From Pseudomonadota bacterium (GTDB lineage Bacteria; Pseudomonadota; Gammaproteobacteria; Burkholderiales; Burkholderiaceae_C): a stretch of DNA of 19,543 nucleotides. Position 1 is the stretch's first letter, and the number at the start of each line of letters is the position of its first letter. The stretch is from NCBI GenBank assembly GCA_023438115.1, contig JAEZEB010000039.1:1-19543 (forward strand), written 5' to 3'. A program made the translations under genes and the position numbers. Shown in pieces: positions 8,257-17,300 of the stretch. A model generated the notes under the pieces. That model saw only the letters and a list, made by a program, of their open reading frames with translations, was not told the DNA's origin and ran no database searches.

Positions 8257-9351
8257 TTACGAAGCCGCCCCCAGCGCCATCGCCCGCTGCTTCTGCGCCG
8301 CCAGCGCCGCCGCATCCGGCACCACCTGCGTCGGCCAGCCCGCCAGGTGCTGCTGCGCGATGTGCCCCAGCGCGTGGATCCACTCCGTCTCGTCGTTGAG
8401 GCAGGGGATGTAGTGGAACGCCTCGCCGCCATTGGCGAGGAAGGCGTCGCGGCATTCCATCGCGATCTCCTCCAGCGGCTCCAGGCAGTCGCTCGTGAAG
8501 CCGGGGCACACCACGTCCACGCGCCGCGTGCCGGCGCGGGCCAGCGCCTCCAGCGTCGGCTGCGTGTACGGCTCCAGCCATTTCGCCTTGCCGAAGCGCG
8601 ACTGGAAGCTCACCGTGTACTGCTCGGGCGCGAGCTGCAGCGCCTCGGCCAGCAGGCGCGCGGTCTTGCGGCATTCGCAGTGGTAGGGATCGCCCAGGTG
8701 CAGCGTGCGCTCGGGCACGCCGTGGAAACTCATGACCAGGTGCTCGGGGCGGCCGTGTTCGCGCCAGTGGCGCTCGATGCGGCGCGCGAGCGCGAGGATG
8801 TAGCCGCGGTCGTCGTGGTAGCGGTTCACGAAGCGCAGCTCCGGGATGTTGCGGCGTCCGCGGCTCCAGGCGGACACGGCGTCGATCAGGCTCGCGGTCG
8901 TCGTGCCCGAGTACTGCGGATAGGCGGGCAGCACGAGGATGCGCGACGCGCCCGCATCTGCGAGCGCGTCCAGCTGGCTCGCGATCGAGGGCGTTCCGTA
9001 GCGCATGGCGTAGGCCACGCGCACGCGGTGGCCCTGTTCGCCCAGCCAGCCTTGCAGGCGCTTGCCCTGGCGTTCCGTCCACACCTTCAGCGGCGAGCCC
9101 TCGGGCATCCAGATCGTCTGGTACTTGGCCGCCGACTTCTTCGAGCGCAGCGGCAGGATCAGTCCGTGCAGGATCGGCAGCCACAGCGCGCGCGGGATCT
9201 CCACCACGCGCGGGTCGCCCAGGAATTCGGCGAGGTAGCTGCGCACGGCCGCGGGCGTGGGGGCGTCGGGCGTGCCGAGGTTGCACAGCAGGACGGCGGT
9301 GGCGGACGGCTGGCCGTGGACGTGCGGCGCGGGAGAGGCGGCTTCGGGCAT
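8257..9351 (-). CDS. hemH: ferrochelatase (protoporphyrin ferrochelatase)
   Basis: This 364-residue enzyme inserts Fe2+ into protoporphyrin IX, the last step of protoheme synthesis in this pathway. It opens with AVLLCNLGTPDAPT (about residues 19-32). The catalytic His lies in MSFHGVPERT, and VVCPGFTSDCLEPLEE matches the ferrochelatase signature, including the Glu region of the active site. The length is normal for betaproteobacterial HemH. No signal peptide or clear membrane helix is seen, so it should be cytosolic or peripheral. It is divergent from the HAD phosphatase gene with only 17 bp between start codons. A -10-like gagaat (minus strand, 9357-9362) ends five bases before the ATG, suggesting a leaderless mRNA. 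Confidence 0.96.
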   Translation of the reverse strand: MPEAASPAPHVHGQPSATAVLLCNLGTPDAPTPAAVRSYLAEFLGDPRVVEIPRALWLPILHGLILPLRSKKSAAKYQTIWMPEGSPLKVWTERQGKRLQGWLGEQGHRVRVAYAMRYGTPSIASQLDALADAGASRILVLPAYPQYSGTTTASLIDAVSAWSRGRRNIPELRFVNRYHDDRGYILALARRIERHWREHGRPEHLVMSFHGVPERTLHLGDPYHCECRKTARLLAEALQLAPEQYTVSFQSRFGKAKWLEPYTQPTLEALARAGTRRVDVVCPGFTSDCLEPLEEIAMECRDAFLANGGEAFHYIPCLNDETEWIHALGHIAQQHLAGWPTQVVPDAAALAAQKQRAMALGAAS

Positions 9352-9368
9352 GCGGTATTCTCACCGGC
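9352..9368. promoter_or_regulatory. 17-bp divergent start region with overlapping -10-like boxes
   Basis: Only 17 bases separate the ATG of hemH (minus) from the ATG of the HAD gene (plus). TATTCT at 9356-9361 fits a plus-strand -10, seven bases before its ATG. The same bases read on the minus strand give gagaat (9357-9362), five bases before hemH. Any -35 elements must lie inside the opposite gene, and I see no good match there. Confidence 0.4.
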
Positions 9369-10061
9369 ATGCTGGACCTGGGGAAAATCAAGGCGATCAC
9401 GATCGACCTGGACGACACGCTCTGGCCGATCTGGCCCACCATCGAGCGTGCCGAGAAGGTGCTGCTCGATTGGCTGGCCGCCCACGCGCCGCAGACCGCG
9501 GCGCTGTTTTCCGATGCGGCCGCGCTGCGCGAGATCCGCGGCGAGATGACCACCTCCCGCCCCGACCTCAAGCACGACATGAGCGCGCTGCGGCGCGAAT
9601 CCATTCGCCTCGCGCTGTATCGCGCGGGGGAGGACACGGAGCTGGCCGACGCCGCCTTCGACGCCTTCTTCGACGAGCGCCAGCGCGTGACGCTGTACGA
9701 CGATGCGCTGCCCGCCCTCGAATTCCTCGCCTCCCGCTTTCCGGTGGTGGCGCTGTCCAACGGCAACGCGGACCTGCGGCGCATCGGCCTGGCGCATTTT
9801 TTCCGCGCCTCGGTCTGCGCGCGCGAGTTCGGCGTGGGCAAGCCGGACCCGCGCATCTTCCATGCGGCCGCCGGCGCGGTGGACACGCGCACGGAGAACG
9901 TCCTGCACATCGGCGACGACGCCACGCTGGACGCGCTGGGCGCGATCAACGCCGGCATGCAGGCGGCCTGGCTCAATCGCACGGAAGCGGAATGGCCGCA
10001 CGAGCAGGCGCCGCACGTGACGCTCACGCACCTCGGCGAGCTGCGCCAGCTGTTCGGCTAG
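9369..10061 (+). CDS. HAD-family phosphatase, YigB-like
   Basis: This 230-residue soluble phosphatase has all four HAD motifs: I, DLDDTLW with nucleophile Asp13 and acid/base Asp15; II, LSNGN; III, the Lys in GKPDPRIF; IV, HIGDDATLD. A helical cap (about residues 25-105) lies between motifs I and II, giving a subclass I architecture. Overall it resembles E. coli YigB (similar ALTFDLDDTL start, TNGNA and LHVGDD motifs), a flavin-pathway phosphatase, but specificity in this family is poorly predicted. The start with LDLGKIKAITIDLDDT is typical. It is divergent from hemH and tail-to-tail with hpnE: the two stop codons share the tetranucleotide ctag (10058-10061). Confidence 0.88.
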   Translation: MLDLGKIKAITIDLDDTLWPIWPTIERAEKVLLDWLAAHAPQTAALFSDAAALREIRGEMTTSRPDLKHDMSALRRESIRLALYRAGEDTELADAAFDAFFDERQRVTLYDDALPALEFLASRFPVVALSNGNADLRRIGLAHFFRASVCAREFGVGKPDPRIFHAAAGAVDTRTENVLHIGDDATLDALGAINAGMQAAWLNRTEAEWPHEQAPHVTLTHLGELRQLFG

Positions 10062-11323
10062 TCCAGCCGCGCGGCCACTTCCAGCGCGGCGCGCACGGCG
10101 CCTTCCAGCGTCGCCGGATACGGTCCGTCCACATAGTCGCCGCAGGCCCACAACCCAGGCGCGATGGCGGCCGGTGGCCGGCGCAGCCCCGGCACGCAGG
10201 CGAAGGTGGCGCGCTTTTCCACCACGGTGCGCAGCGGCCGCAGCTCCCAGCCGAGCTCGCGTGCCTGCGCCAGCACCTCGCGCTCGATCGCGTCCTTGTC
10301 GCCGCTGCAGGCGCTGGCCACGAAGGCGAGCAGGCCGGCCGGGCCACCGAGTTGCGCGCGGTCGAAGACGAATTGCGCCGGCCCCGAGCGCAGCGCCAGC
10401 ATGGGCAATGGCAGCGCGGGGCCACCGTGCGCATAGACAGTGGCGATCGGTTCGAACTGCAGCGCGCCGGCTTGCCCGGTCCAGGCGCGGGCGTCCACGC
10501 CGCTGCCTTCCACCAGGCGCACGGCCTCGGCCGCGGAAGCGGCGAGGATCACCGCATCGAAGTCTTCGCCGTCCAGGCGCCAGCCGGCGCCTTGCGGCAG
10601 CAGCGACTGCGCACGCTGCCCCAGCCGCACCTCGGCGCCGCGCGCTTCCAGCCAGGCTTGCGCCGCATCGGGGAAGAGGGCGCCGAGTTCCCGCCGCGGG
10701 ATCAGCAGGTTGGAGCCGCCCCAGCCGCCATGCCCGCGGCCGAAGAGGCCGTCGCGCAGCACGCGCAGGAAGACCGCCGCGCTCGATCGCTCCGCCGGCG
10801 TGTTGAGGGCCGCGACGCACAGCGGTTCGATCAATTCCTCGTTGACGCGCGGCGTGAGGCTGCGGGTGAGGTCAGCCACGCTCAGGTGCTCCGCGCAACG
10901 GAAGCGCGCGAGCTGCCAGTGCGTGGCGGCCGCCATCAGCGAAACTTTGTCGCGGGCATTCCAGCCGCGCGCGGCGAGGATGCCGGCTGCCGCGTCCAGC
11001 GGCGCGGGCCACTCGGGCAGCACGAGCCCGCGCCCCTGCGGATCGAGCAGCGTGAGCGGCAGCCGCAGCAGCACGTCCGCGGGCCGCACGCCGACTTCCT
11101 CCATCAGCTTGAGCGTCTCGACGTAGGCGCCGATCAGGATGTGCTGGCCGTTGTCCAGGAGTACGGTGCCGCCGTCCGGCAGGTCGGCGGCCAGCGTGCG
11201 CGCGCGGCCGCCGGGAACGCGCGCGGTCTCCAGCAGCGTGACCGCGTGGCCCTTGCGCGTGCAGGCGACGGCCGCGGCGAGCCCGGCCCAGCCGGCGCCG
11301 ACGATGGCGACGCGCCGGCGCAC
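10058..11323 (-). CDS. hpnE: hydroxysqualene dehydroxylase HpnE
   Basis: This 421-residue FAD-dependent enzyme of the amine-oxidase/phytoene-desaturase superfamily is expected to reduce hydroxysqualene to squalene, the last of three steps. The N-terminal dinucleotide fold VAIVGAGWAGLAAAV has GxGxxG at residues 9-14, followed by LLETARVPGGRART. The C-terminal FAD-binding end is ...GLWACGDYVDGPYPATLEGAVRAALE. The start is a GTG at 11321-11323 whose first base on the minus strand is the last base of the hpnD stop (TAGTG), so translation is coupled. Assignment to HpnE rather than a carotenoid desaturase rests on the hpnC-hpnD context and the length near 420. Its 3' end overlaps the HAD gene by four bases. 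Confidence 0.92.
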   Translation of the reverse strand: MRRRVAIVGAGWAGLAAAVACTRKGHAVTLLETARVPGGRARTLAADLPDGGTVLLDNGQHILIGAYVETLKLMEEVGVRPADVLLRLPLTLLDPQGRGLVLPEWPAPLDAAAGILAARGWNARDKVSLMAAATHWQLARFRCAEHLSVADLTRSLTPRVNEELIEPLCVAALNTPAERSSAAVFLRVLRDGLFGRGHGGWGGSNLLIPRRELGALFPDAAQAWLEARGAEVRLGQRAQSLLPQGAGWRLDGEDFDAVILAASAAEAVRLVEGSGVDARAWTGQAGALQFEPIATVYAHGGPALPLPMLALRSGPAQFVFDRAQLGGPAGLLAFVASACSGDKDAIEREVLAQARELGWELRPLRTVVEKRATFACVPGLRRPPAAIAPGLWACGDYVDGPYPATLEGAVRAALEVAARLD

Positions 11324-12162
11324 TACATGCGCCCCAGCGCCTGCACCTTCCAGGCCAGCCAAAGCTTGCGCACCGGCGTGAGGCTGATGCGCTGGTTCAG
11401 CACCTGGAAGTCGTCGCGCTCGATCTCGCGCAGCAGCGTGCGGTAGATGTTGGCCATCATCAGGCCCGGTTTCTGCGCGCGGCGGTCGGCGGCGGGCAGC
11501 AGGGCCAGCGCCTCGTCGTAGAGCGCATGCGCGCGCTGCGCCTGGAAGCGCATCAGCGCGACGAAGCGCTCGCTGTGCTGGCGCTTGAGGATCTCGTGCG
11601 CCTTCACGTCGAACTGCTGCAGCTCGTTGACGGGCAGGTAGATGCGCCCGCGCATCGCGTCCTCGCCGACGTCGCGGATGATGTTCGTGAGCTGGAAGGC
11701 CAGGCCCAGGCGGTGCGCGTAATGCGTGGTCTGCGGCTCGGTCTGGCCGAAGATGCGCGCCGCGACCTCGCCGACGACGCCGGCGACCAGGTGGCAATAC
11801 TTCTCCAGCCCGGCGAAGTCCAGGTAGCGCGTCTGCTCCAGGTCCATCTCGCAGCCGCGGATCACCGCCTGCAGGTGTTCCTCCTGCAGGCCGAATTCCG
11901 GCACGCGGGGCATGAGCGCGCGCATCACCGGATGCGAAGGTTCACCGGCGAAGGACTTGGCGACCTCGGCGTGCCACCAGGCGAGCTTGGTGTGGGCGAC
12001 GCCCGGATCGGTGACCTCGTCGACGACGTCGTCCACCTCGCGGCAGAAGGCGTAGAAAGCCGTGATCGCCGCGCGGCGGGGCGGCGGCAGGAAGAGGAAG
12101 GCGTAGTAGAAGCTGCTGCCCGAGGCGGCGGCCTTCTGCTGGACGTACTGTTCCGGCGTCAT
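11323..12162 (-). CDS. hpnD: presqualene diphosphate synthase HpnD
   Basis: This 279-residue enzyme of the squalene/phytoene synthase family should condense two farnesyl diphosphates to presqualene diphosphate. Two Asp-rich Mg2+-diphosphate motifs are present: DDVVDE from residue 44 (in AFYAFCREVDD) and DVGED at 164-168 (in FQLTNIIRDVGEDAMRGR). The start MTPEQYVQQKAAASGSSFYYAF is typical of HpnD. No membrane segment or signal is seen. It lies 26 bp after hpnC and runs directly into hpnE, consistent with one hpnCDE transcript. The nearby pair of related synthases is what separates the HpnC and HpnD roles from a one-enzyme squalene synthase. Confidence 0.95.
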   Translation of the reverse strand: MTPEQYVQQKAAASGSSFYYAFLFLPPPRRAAITAFYAFCREVDDVVDEVTDPGVAHTKLAWWHAEVAKSFAGEPSHPVMRALMPRVPEFGLQEEHLQAVIRGCEMDLEQTRYLDFAGLEKYCHLVAGVVGEVAARIFGQTEPQTTHYAHRLGLAFQLTNIIRDVGEDAMRGRIYLPVNELQQFDVKAHEILKRQHSERFVALMRFQAQRAHALYDEALALLPAADRRAQKPGLMMANIYRTLLREIERDDFQVLNQRISLTPVRKLWLAWKVQALGRM

Positions 12163-12188
12163 GCGTCGTGGGTTGAAGGCCGTGATTC

Positions 12189-13046
12189 TTACATCCGCGC
12201 CGCATGCCACAGCATCGGCGGGAAGTCGGAAGCACCCAGGGTGGGTCGGGACTGCAGGGTGCGGTGGCCCAGGCGAGCGATGCGATCGAGGATGCGCAGG
12301 CCGCCTTGCACCACGAGCCGCAGTTCCCAGCCCGCGCGTCCAGGCACGCGATGCACGAGCGGCGCGCCCGAAAGCATCAGGCCGCGCGCCCAGTCGCACA
12401 GTTCGGCGACGAGCGCCGGTGCTTGCGGATGCGACGCCCAGGTCTGCGGCGCGTCGGGGGCGATGCCGTGGCGGCGGCAATCCCCGGCGGGCAGGTAGTA
12501 GCGGCCGCGCGGCACGTCCACGCCGAGGTCCTGCCAGAAATTGATCAACTGCAGCGCGCTGCAGACGGCGTCGCTCTGCGCCAGGGCCTGCGCGTCGTCC
12601 ACGCCATACAGGTGCAGCAGCAGGCGGCCGACCGGGTTGGCCGAGCGGCGGCAGTAGTCCAGGAGCTCCGCGCGGTCGGCATAGCCTTCGCCCGCGGCGG
12701 TCTTGCGCGCGTCCTGTTCGAAGGCATCCAGCAGGTCGTGCAGCGGCTGCGCGGGCAACTGGAAATCGCGCGCGGCGGACGCCAGGGCAGGGAAGACTTC
12801 GGGCCAGCGGCCCGAGCCGCTGTTGCCTGAGAGGCACGCCGACAGGTCGTTTCTGTATGTAAGCAGATCGGCCAGACGGTCACCTACTGTTGCATTTCCC
12901 TCATCCGCGATATCGTCGGCCGTGCGAGCGAACCAGTAGATCGCTGCCACCGGCCGCCGCAGCGCAGGGGGGCACAGCCAGGAGGCCACGGGGAAGTTTT
13001 CATAGTGCTGGACCGGTCGGTGCCGGTCGTCGGGAGGCGCGATCAC
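12189..13046 (-). CDS. hpnC: hydroxysqualene synthase HpnC
   Basis: This 285-residue enzyme belongs to the same superfamily as HpnD but should convert presqualene diphosphate to hydroxysqualene. The opening VQHYENFPVASWLCPPALRRPVAAIYWFARTADDIADEG is the HpnC pattern, with DDIAD at residues 44-48. The second motif is the HpnC form QDLGVDVPRGRYYLP. The start is a GTG at 13044-13046. A -10-like gacaat on the minus strand (13053-13058) lies six bases before it, so the mRNA may be leaderless. The gene begins the hpnCDE operon and is divergent from the RND efflux operon; its promoter lies next to the RND promoter and operator. No squalene-hopene cyclase gene is in the window. Confidence 0.94.
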   Translation of the reverse strand: MIAPPDDRHRPVQHYENFPVASWLCPPALRRPVAAIYWFARTADDIADEGNATVGDRLADLLTYRNDLSACLSGNSGSGRWPEVFPALASAARDFQLPAQPLHDLLDAFEQDARKTAAGEGYADRAELLDYCRRSANPVGRLLLHLYGVDDAQALAQSDAVCSALQLINFWQDLGVDVPRGRYYLPAGDCRRHGIAPDAPQTWASHPQAPALVAELCDWARGLMLSGAPLVHRVPGRAGWELRLVVQGGLRILDRIARLGHRTLQSRPTLGASDFPPMLWHAARM

Positions 13047-13052
13047 GCCCCG

Positions 13053-13058
13053 ATTGTC
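13053..13058 (-). promoter_or_regulatory. possible -10 box for hpnC
   Basis: On the minus strand gacaat matches TATAAT at 4 of 6 positions and is followed by six bases before the GTG at 13046. No clear -35 is seen; the place for it falls between the -35 and -10 of the opposing RND promoter, so the two promoters would overlap. Confidence 0.35.
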
Positions 13059-13060
13059 GC

Positions 13061-13090
13061 TTGACAGGCTCTGCGGGTTTCTCCTAGATT
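13061..13090 (+). promoter_or_regulatory. sigma-70 promoter of the RND efflux operon
   Basis: A perfect -35 TTGACA (13061-13066) is followed after 18 bases by TAGATT (13085-13090; 5 of 6 matches to TATAAT). Transcription should start near 13097, inside the dyad operator. A leader of about 60 bases follows; it has small hairpins (gggcg/cgccc at 13112-13125) and only a weak ribosome-binding site before the ATG at 13158. Confidence 0.75.
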
Positions 13091-13107
13091 ACTAACCGGT
13101 CAGTCAT
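13088..13107. promoter_or_regulatory. TetR-type dyad operator at the RND promoter
   Basis: attactaaccggtcagtcat is a 20-bp dyad centred on ccgg with 8 of 10 pairs matching; the core actaaccggtcagt has 6 of 7. It covers the end of the -10 and the start site, where a bound repressor would block RNA polymerase. Dyads of this size and form at RND pump promoters are commonly bound by TetR/AcrR-family repressors. No such repressor gene lies in the window. Confidence 0.6.
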
Positions 13108-13157
13108 TAGCGGGCGAGAACGCCCTGTGGCTGCGCACAGTTCACGGATTCCGCCCC

Positions 13158-14333
13158 ATGAAGACATCGATCTGCTCACGCCTGGCGCTCTGGAGTGCGG
13201 CATCCCTTTCGGCCCTGCTGCTTGCCGCCTGCTCGCGCGGCACCCCCGCGCCTGAGCCCGTGCGCGCCGTCAAGGTGATGACCGTCTCGGCCTCCGGCCT
13301 GCAGTCGCGCCACGAATATTCCGGCGAGGTACGCGCCCGCGTCGAGTCGCGGCTGGGTTTCCGCGTCGGCGGCAAGATCACGCAGCGCGCCGCGGAACTG
13401 GGCCAGCACGTGAAGGCGGGCACGGTGCTGGCGCAACTCGATCCGCAGGACTACCGCCTCGCCGCCGATGCGGCCCGCGCGCAGCTCGCGGCGGCCGCCA
13501 CCAACCGCGATCTCGCGGCGGCGGAATTCAAGCGCTTCCAGGCGCTGCGCGAGCAGAACTTCATCAGCGGCGCCGAACTCGAGCGCCGCGAAAGCGCGTA
13601 CAAGGCGGCGCAGGCGCAGTACGAGCAGGCGCAGGCGCAGCTGGCGTCGCAGGGCAACCAGGCGCGCTACACCAGCCTGGTGGCCGACGTGTCCGGCGTC
13701 GTCACTGCCGTCGAAGCCGAAGTGGGGCAGGTGGTCGGCTCGGGCACGCCCGTGGTCCGCATCGCCGCCGACGGTCCGCGCGACGTGGTGTTCGCGGTGC
13801 CGGAAGACCAGGTGCTGGGGGTGCGTCCCGGCACCGAGGTGTCCGTGCGCCTGTGGGCCGGCAACGGGGCGCTGCAGGGGCGCATCCGCGAGGTCGCGGC
13901 CAGCGCCGACCCGGTGACGCGCACCTACCCGGTGAAGGTCTCGCTGGAGCCGCGCGCGCAGCCGCCGCTGGGTGCCACGGTCACCGTGGTGCCGCAGGTG
14001 CCGCACGAAGCCGGCGCGCAGGCCATCAAGATCCCCACCAGCGCCTTGCGCCAGGAAGGCCAGGGCAGCGCGGTGTGGGTGCTGGAACGCGAGTCGATGA
14101 CGGTGCGCTCGCAGCCCGTGGAAGTGGCCACCGCGGATGGCAACGACGCCGTGATCGCGGCCGGCCTGCAGCCGGGCATGCAGATCGTGACCGCGGGCGT
14201 GCACGTGCTCGCCCCGGGCCAAAAGGTCACCGTGTGGCAGGAGAAGACCTCCGCCGCTCCCGCCCTCGCGACCCAGCAGCCCGCCACGCCGGCCGCCGGC
14301 GCCGCGCAGGCCGCCACGCTGACTTCCCGCTGA
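13158..14333 (+). CDS. RND efflux periplasmic adaptor, lipoprotein
   Basis: This 391-residue membrane-fusion protein should link the RND permease to an outer-membrane channel. The signal peptide ends in a lipobox LAAC (residues 22-25), so Cys25 is probably lipidated. Then come a beta-barrel strand (VKVMTVSASG), a biotinyl-lipoyl half motif (GFRVGGKITQRAAELGQHVKAGTVLAQLDP), an Ala/Gln-rich helical hairpin (about residues 100-165), the second lipoyl half (VSGVVTAVEAEVGQVV) and a beta-barrel and membrane-proximal domain. The C-terminal 30 residues are Ala/Pro/Thr-rich low complexity. It is the first gene after a sigma-70 promoter with a dyad operator, and the permease gene begins 7 bases after its stop. 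Confidence 0.93.
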   Translation: MKTSICSRLALWSAASLSALLLAACSRGTPAPEPVRAVKVMTVSASGLQSRHEYSGEVRARVESRLGFRVGGKITQRAAELGQHVKAGTVLAQLDPQDYRLAADAARAQLAAAATNRDLAAAEFKRFQALREQNFISGAELERRESAYKAAQAQYEQAQAQLASQGNQARYTSLVADVSGVVTAVEAEVGQVVGSGTPVVRIAADGPRDVVFAVPEDQVLGVRPGTEVSVRLWAGNGALQGRIREVAASADPVTRTYPVKVSLEPRAQPPLGATVTVVPQVPHEAGAQAIKIPTSALRQEGQGSAVWVLERESMTVRSQPVEVATADGNDAVIAAGLQPGMQIVTAGVHVLAPGQKVTVWQEKTSAAPALATQQPATPAAGAAQAATLTSR

Positions 14334-14340
14334 GGCCGCC

Positions 14341-17300
14341 ATGAGCGACAAGGACCAGGGAGCGCGCTTCAACCTCTCGCGCTGGGCCCTCGAGCACCCC
14401 GCGCTCACGCGCTACCTGATGGTGGTGCTGATGCTGCTGGGCGCCGCGGCCTACTTCCAGCTGGGGCAGGACGAGGATCCGCCCTTCACCTTCCGCGCGA
14501 TGATCATTCGCGTGTTCTGGCCCGGCGCCACCGCGCAGCAGGTGGCCGAGCAGGTGACCGACAAGATCGAGCGCACGCTGCAGGAGGTGCCTTACTCCGA
14601 CATCATCCGCAGCTACTCCAAGCCCGGCGAAACGCTGGTGGTGCTGCAGATCAAGGATTCCTCCCGCGCCGCCGACGTGCCGCAGGTCTGGTACACGGTG
14701 CGCAAGAAGATCGGCGACATGCGCGGCACGCTGCCGGCCGGCGTGGTCGGGCCCTTCTTCAACGACGAATACGGCGACGTCTATGGTGTGATCTACGCGC
14801 TGGAAGCCGACAACGGCTACAGCTACGCCGAGGTCAAGACCTTCGCCGACGACGTGCGCCAGCAGCTGCTGCGCGTGCCCGACGTGGCGAAGGTGGAACT
14901 GTTCGGCGTGCAGGACGAGAAGCTGTACGTCGAGATCTCGCAGAAGCGCCTGGCGCAGCTGGGTCTGGACCTCAACCAGGTGCTGCAGCAGTTGCAGCAG
15001 CAGAACGCGGTGGAATCCGCCGGTGCGGTGCAGACGCCGCTGGAGGTGGTGCAGGTGCGGGTGGCGGGCCAGTTCCAGGCCGTCGACCAGCTGCGCGCCA
15101 TGCCGATCCGCGGCGCCAGCGGCAACCAGCTGCGCCTGGGCGACATCGCGGAGGTGCGGCGCGGCTACGTCGATCCGCCGCAGGTGAAGGTGCGCCACGG
15201 CGGGCGCGAGGTGATCGCGCTGGGCGTGTCCATGGCCAAGGGCGGCGACATCATCCGCCTGGGCGGCGAGCTGAAGGCCGCAGTCGGCCGCATCGACGAC
15301 GACCTGCCGGCGGGCATCCGCCTCGTGCAGGTGCAGGACCAGCCCAAGGTGGTGTCCACCTCGGTGGGCGAGTTCGTGAAGGTGCTGATCGAGGCCGTGG
15401 TGATCGTGCTGGCGGTCAGCTTCATCAGCCTGGGCCTGCACAAGCGGCCGGAGCCGGGCCTGCCGCTGTGGAAGCGGTGGACCGTCGACATGCGCCCCGG
15501 CCTGGTCGTGGGCATCACCATCCCGCTGGTGCTTGCGGTGACCTTCCTCGCGATGCACTACTGGGGCATCGGGCTGCACAAGATCTCGCTCGGCTCGCTG
15601 ATCATCGCGCTGGGCCTGCTGGTGGACGCCGCCATCATCGCCGTGGAGATGATGGTGCGGAAGATGGAGGAGGGCTACGACAAGGTCCGCGCCGCCACCT
15701 TCGCCTACGAGGTGACGGCCATGCCCATGCTCACGGGCACGCTGATCACCGCGGCGGGCTTCCTGCCGATCGGCATGGCGAGGTCCACGGTGGGCGAGTA
15801 CACCTTCGCGATCTTCGCGGTGACGGTGATCGCGCTGGTGCTCAGCTGGCTCGTCTCGGTCTTCTTCGTGCCCTATCTCGGCACGCTGCTGCTCAAGGCC
15901 AAGCCGGTTTCCGCGGAGCACCACGAGCACTTCGACACCCCGTTCTACCGGCGCTTCCGCCGCGCCGTGGACTGGTGCGTGGAGCATCGCTGGCTCACCA
16001 TAGGCGCGACGCTGCTCACCTTCGCGCTGGGCATCGCGGGCATGGGCCAGGTGCAGCAGCAGTTCTTCCCCGACTCCAGCCGGCCCGAGATCCTGGTGGA
16101 CCTGTGGACGCCGGAGGGCACCTCCTTCGCCGCCAGCGAGGAGGTGGCCAAGCGCTTCGAGCAGCGCCTGCTGCGCATGGACGACGTCGCCGGCGTGACC
16201 ACCTGGGTGGGCTCCGGCGTGCCGCGCTTCTACCTGCCGCTGGACCAGATCTTCCCGCAGAGCAACGCCTCGCAGCTGATCGTGCAGCCGAAGGACCTGG
16301 CCACGCGCGAGAAGCTGCGGCGCGAACTGCCCGCGTTGCTGGCGCAGGAATTTCCGGAGGTGCGCGCCCGGGTGAAGCTGCTGCCCAACGGCCCGCCGGT
16401 CGCGTATCCGGTGCAGTTCCGCGTGATGGGGCCCGATCCGGTGGCGCTGCGCGCGCGCGCCGACGAGGTGAAGGAGGCGATGCGCAGGAGCCCCAACACG
16501 CGCGGCGTCAACGACAACTGGAACGAGTCGGTCAAGGTGCTGCGGCTGGAGGTCGACCAGGCCAAGGCGAGGGCGCTGGGCGTGACCAGCCAGTCGATCG
16601 CGCAGGCGAGCCGCACCATCCTCGCCGGCACGCCGATCGGGCAGTACCGCGAGGGCGACAAGCTGATCGAGATCGTGCTGCGCCAGCCGCTGGAGGAGCG
16701 CAACGCGATCACGGACATCGCCAACGCCTACCTGCCCACGGCCTCCGGCAAGTCCATCCCGCTGACGCAGATCGCCAAGCCGGTCTTCACCTGGGAGCCC
16801 GGCGTGATGTGGCGCGAAGGGCGCAACTACGCGATCACGGTGCAGGCCGACACGGTGGAAGGCCTGCAGGGCGCCACCGTCACCAACGAGCTGCTGCCGC
16901 AGCTGCGCGAGCTGGAGCGCGCCTGGCCGGCGGGCTACCGCATCCAGGTGGCGGGCACGGTGGAGGAAAGCGGCAAGGGCTCGTCCTCGATCGCCGCCGG
17001 CGTGCCGGTGATGCTGTTCCTCACCTTCACCCTGCTGATGCTGCAGCTGCAAAGCTTCAGCCGGGCGCTGCTGGTGTTCCTCACCGGGCCGCTGGGCATC
17101 GCCGGCGTGGCCGGCGCGCTGCTGCTGCTGGACCGGCCCTTCGGCTTCGTGGCGCTGCTGGGCGTGATCGCGCTGATGGGGATGATCCAGCGCAACTCGG
17201 AGATCCTGATCGACCAGATCGAGCAGGACCGCGCCCGCGGGGTGCCGACCTGGGACGCCATCGTGGAAGCCGCCGTGCGGCGCCTGCGGCCCATCGTGCT

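Noticed and set aside
8180..10027. 615-codon minus-strand frame spanning hemH and the HAD gene
   Set aside because: Different frame from hemH and antisense to the HAD gene; it has no recognisable domain of its own, and hemH in its own frame is intact.
14227..17052. 941-codon open frame on the minus strand opposite the RND genes
   Set aside because: Antisense shadow of a well-supported RND adaptor and permease; low-complexity His/Leu/Arg composition.
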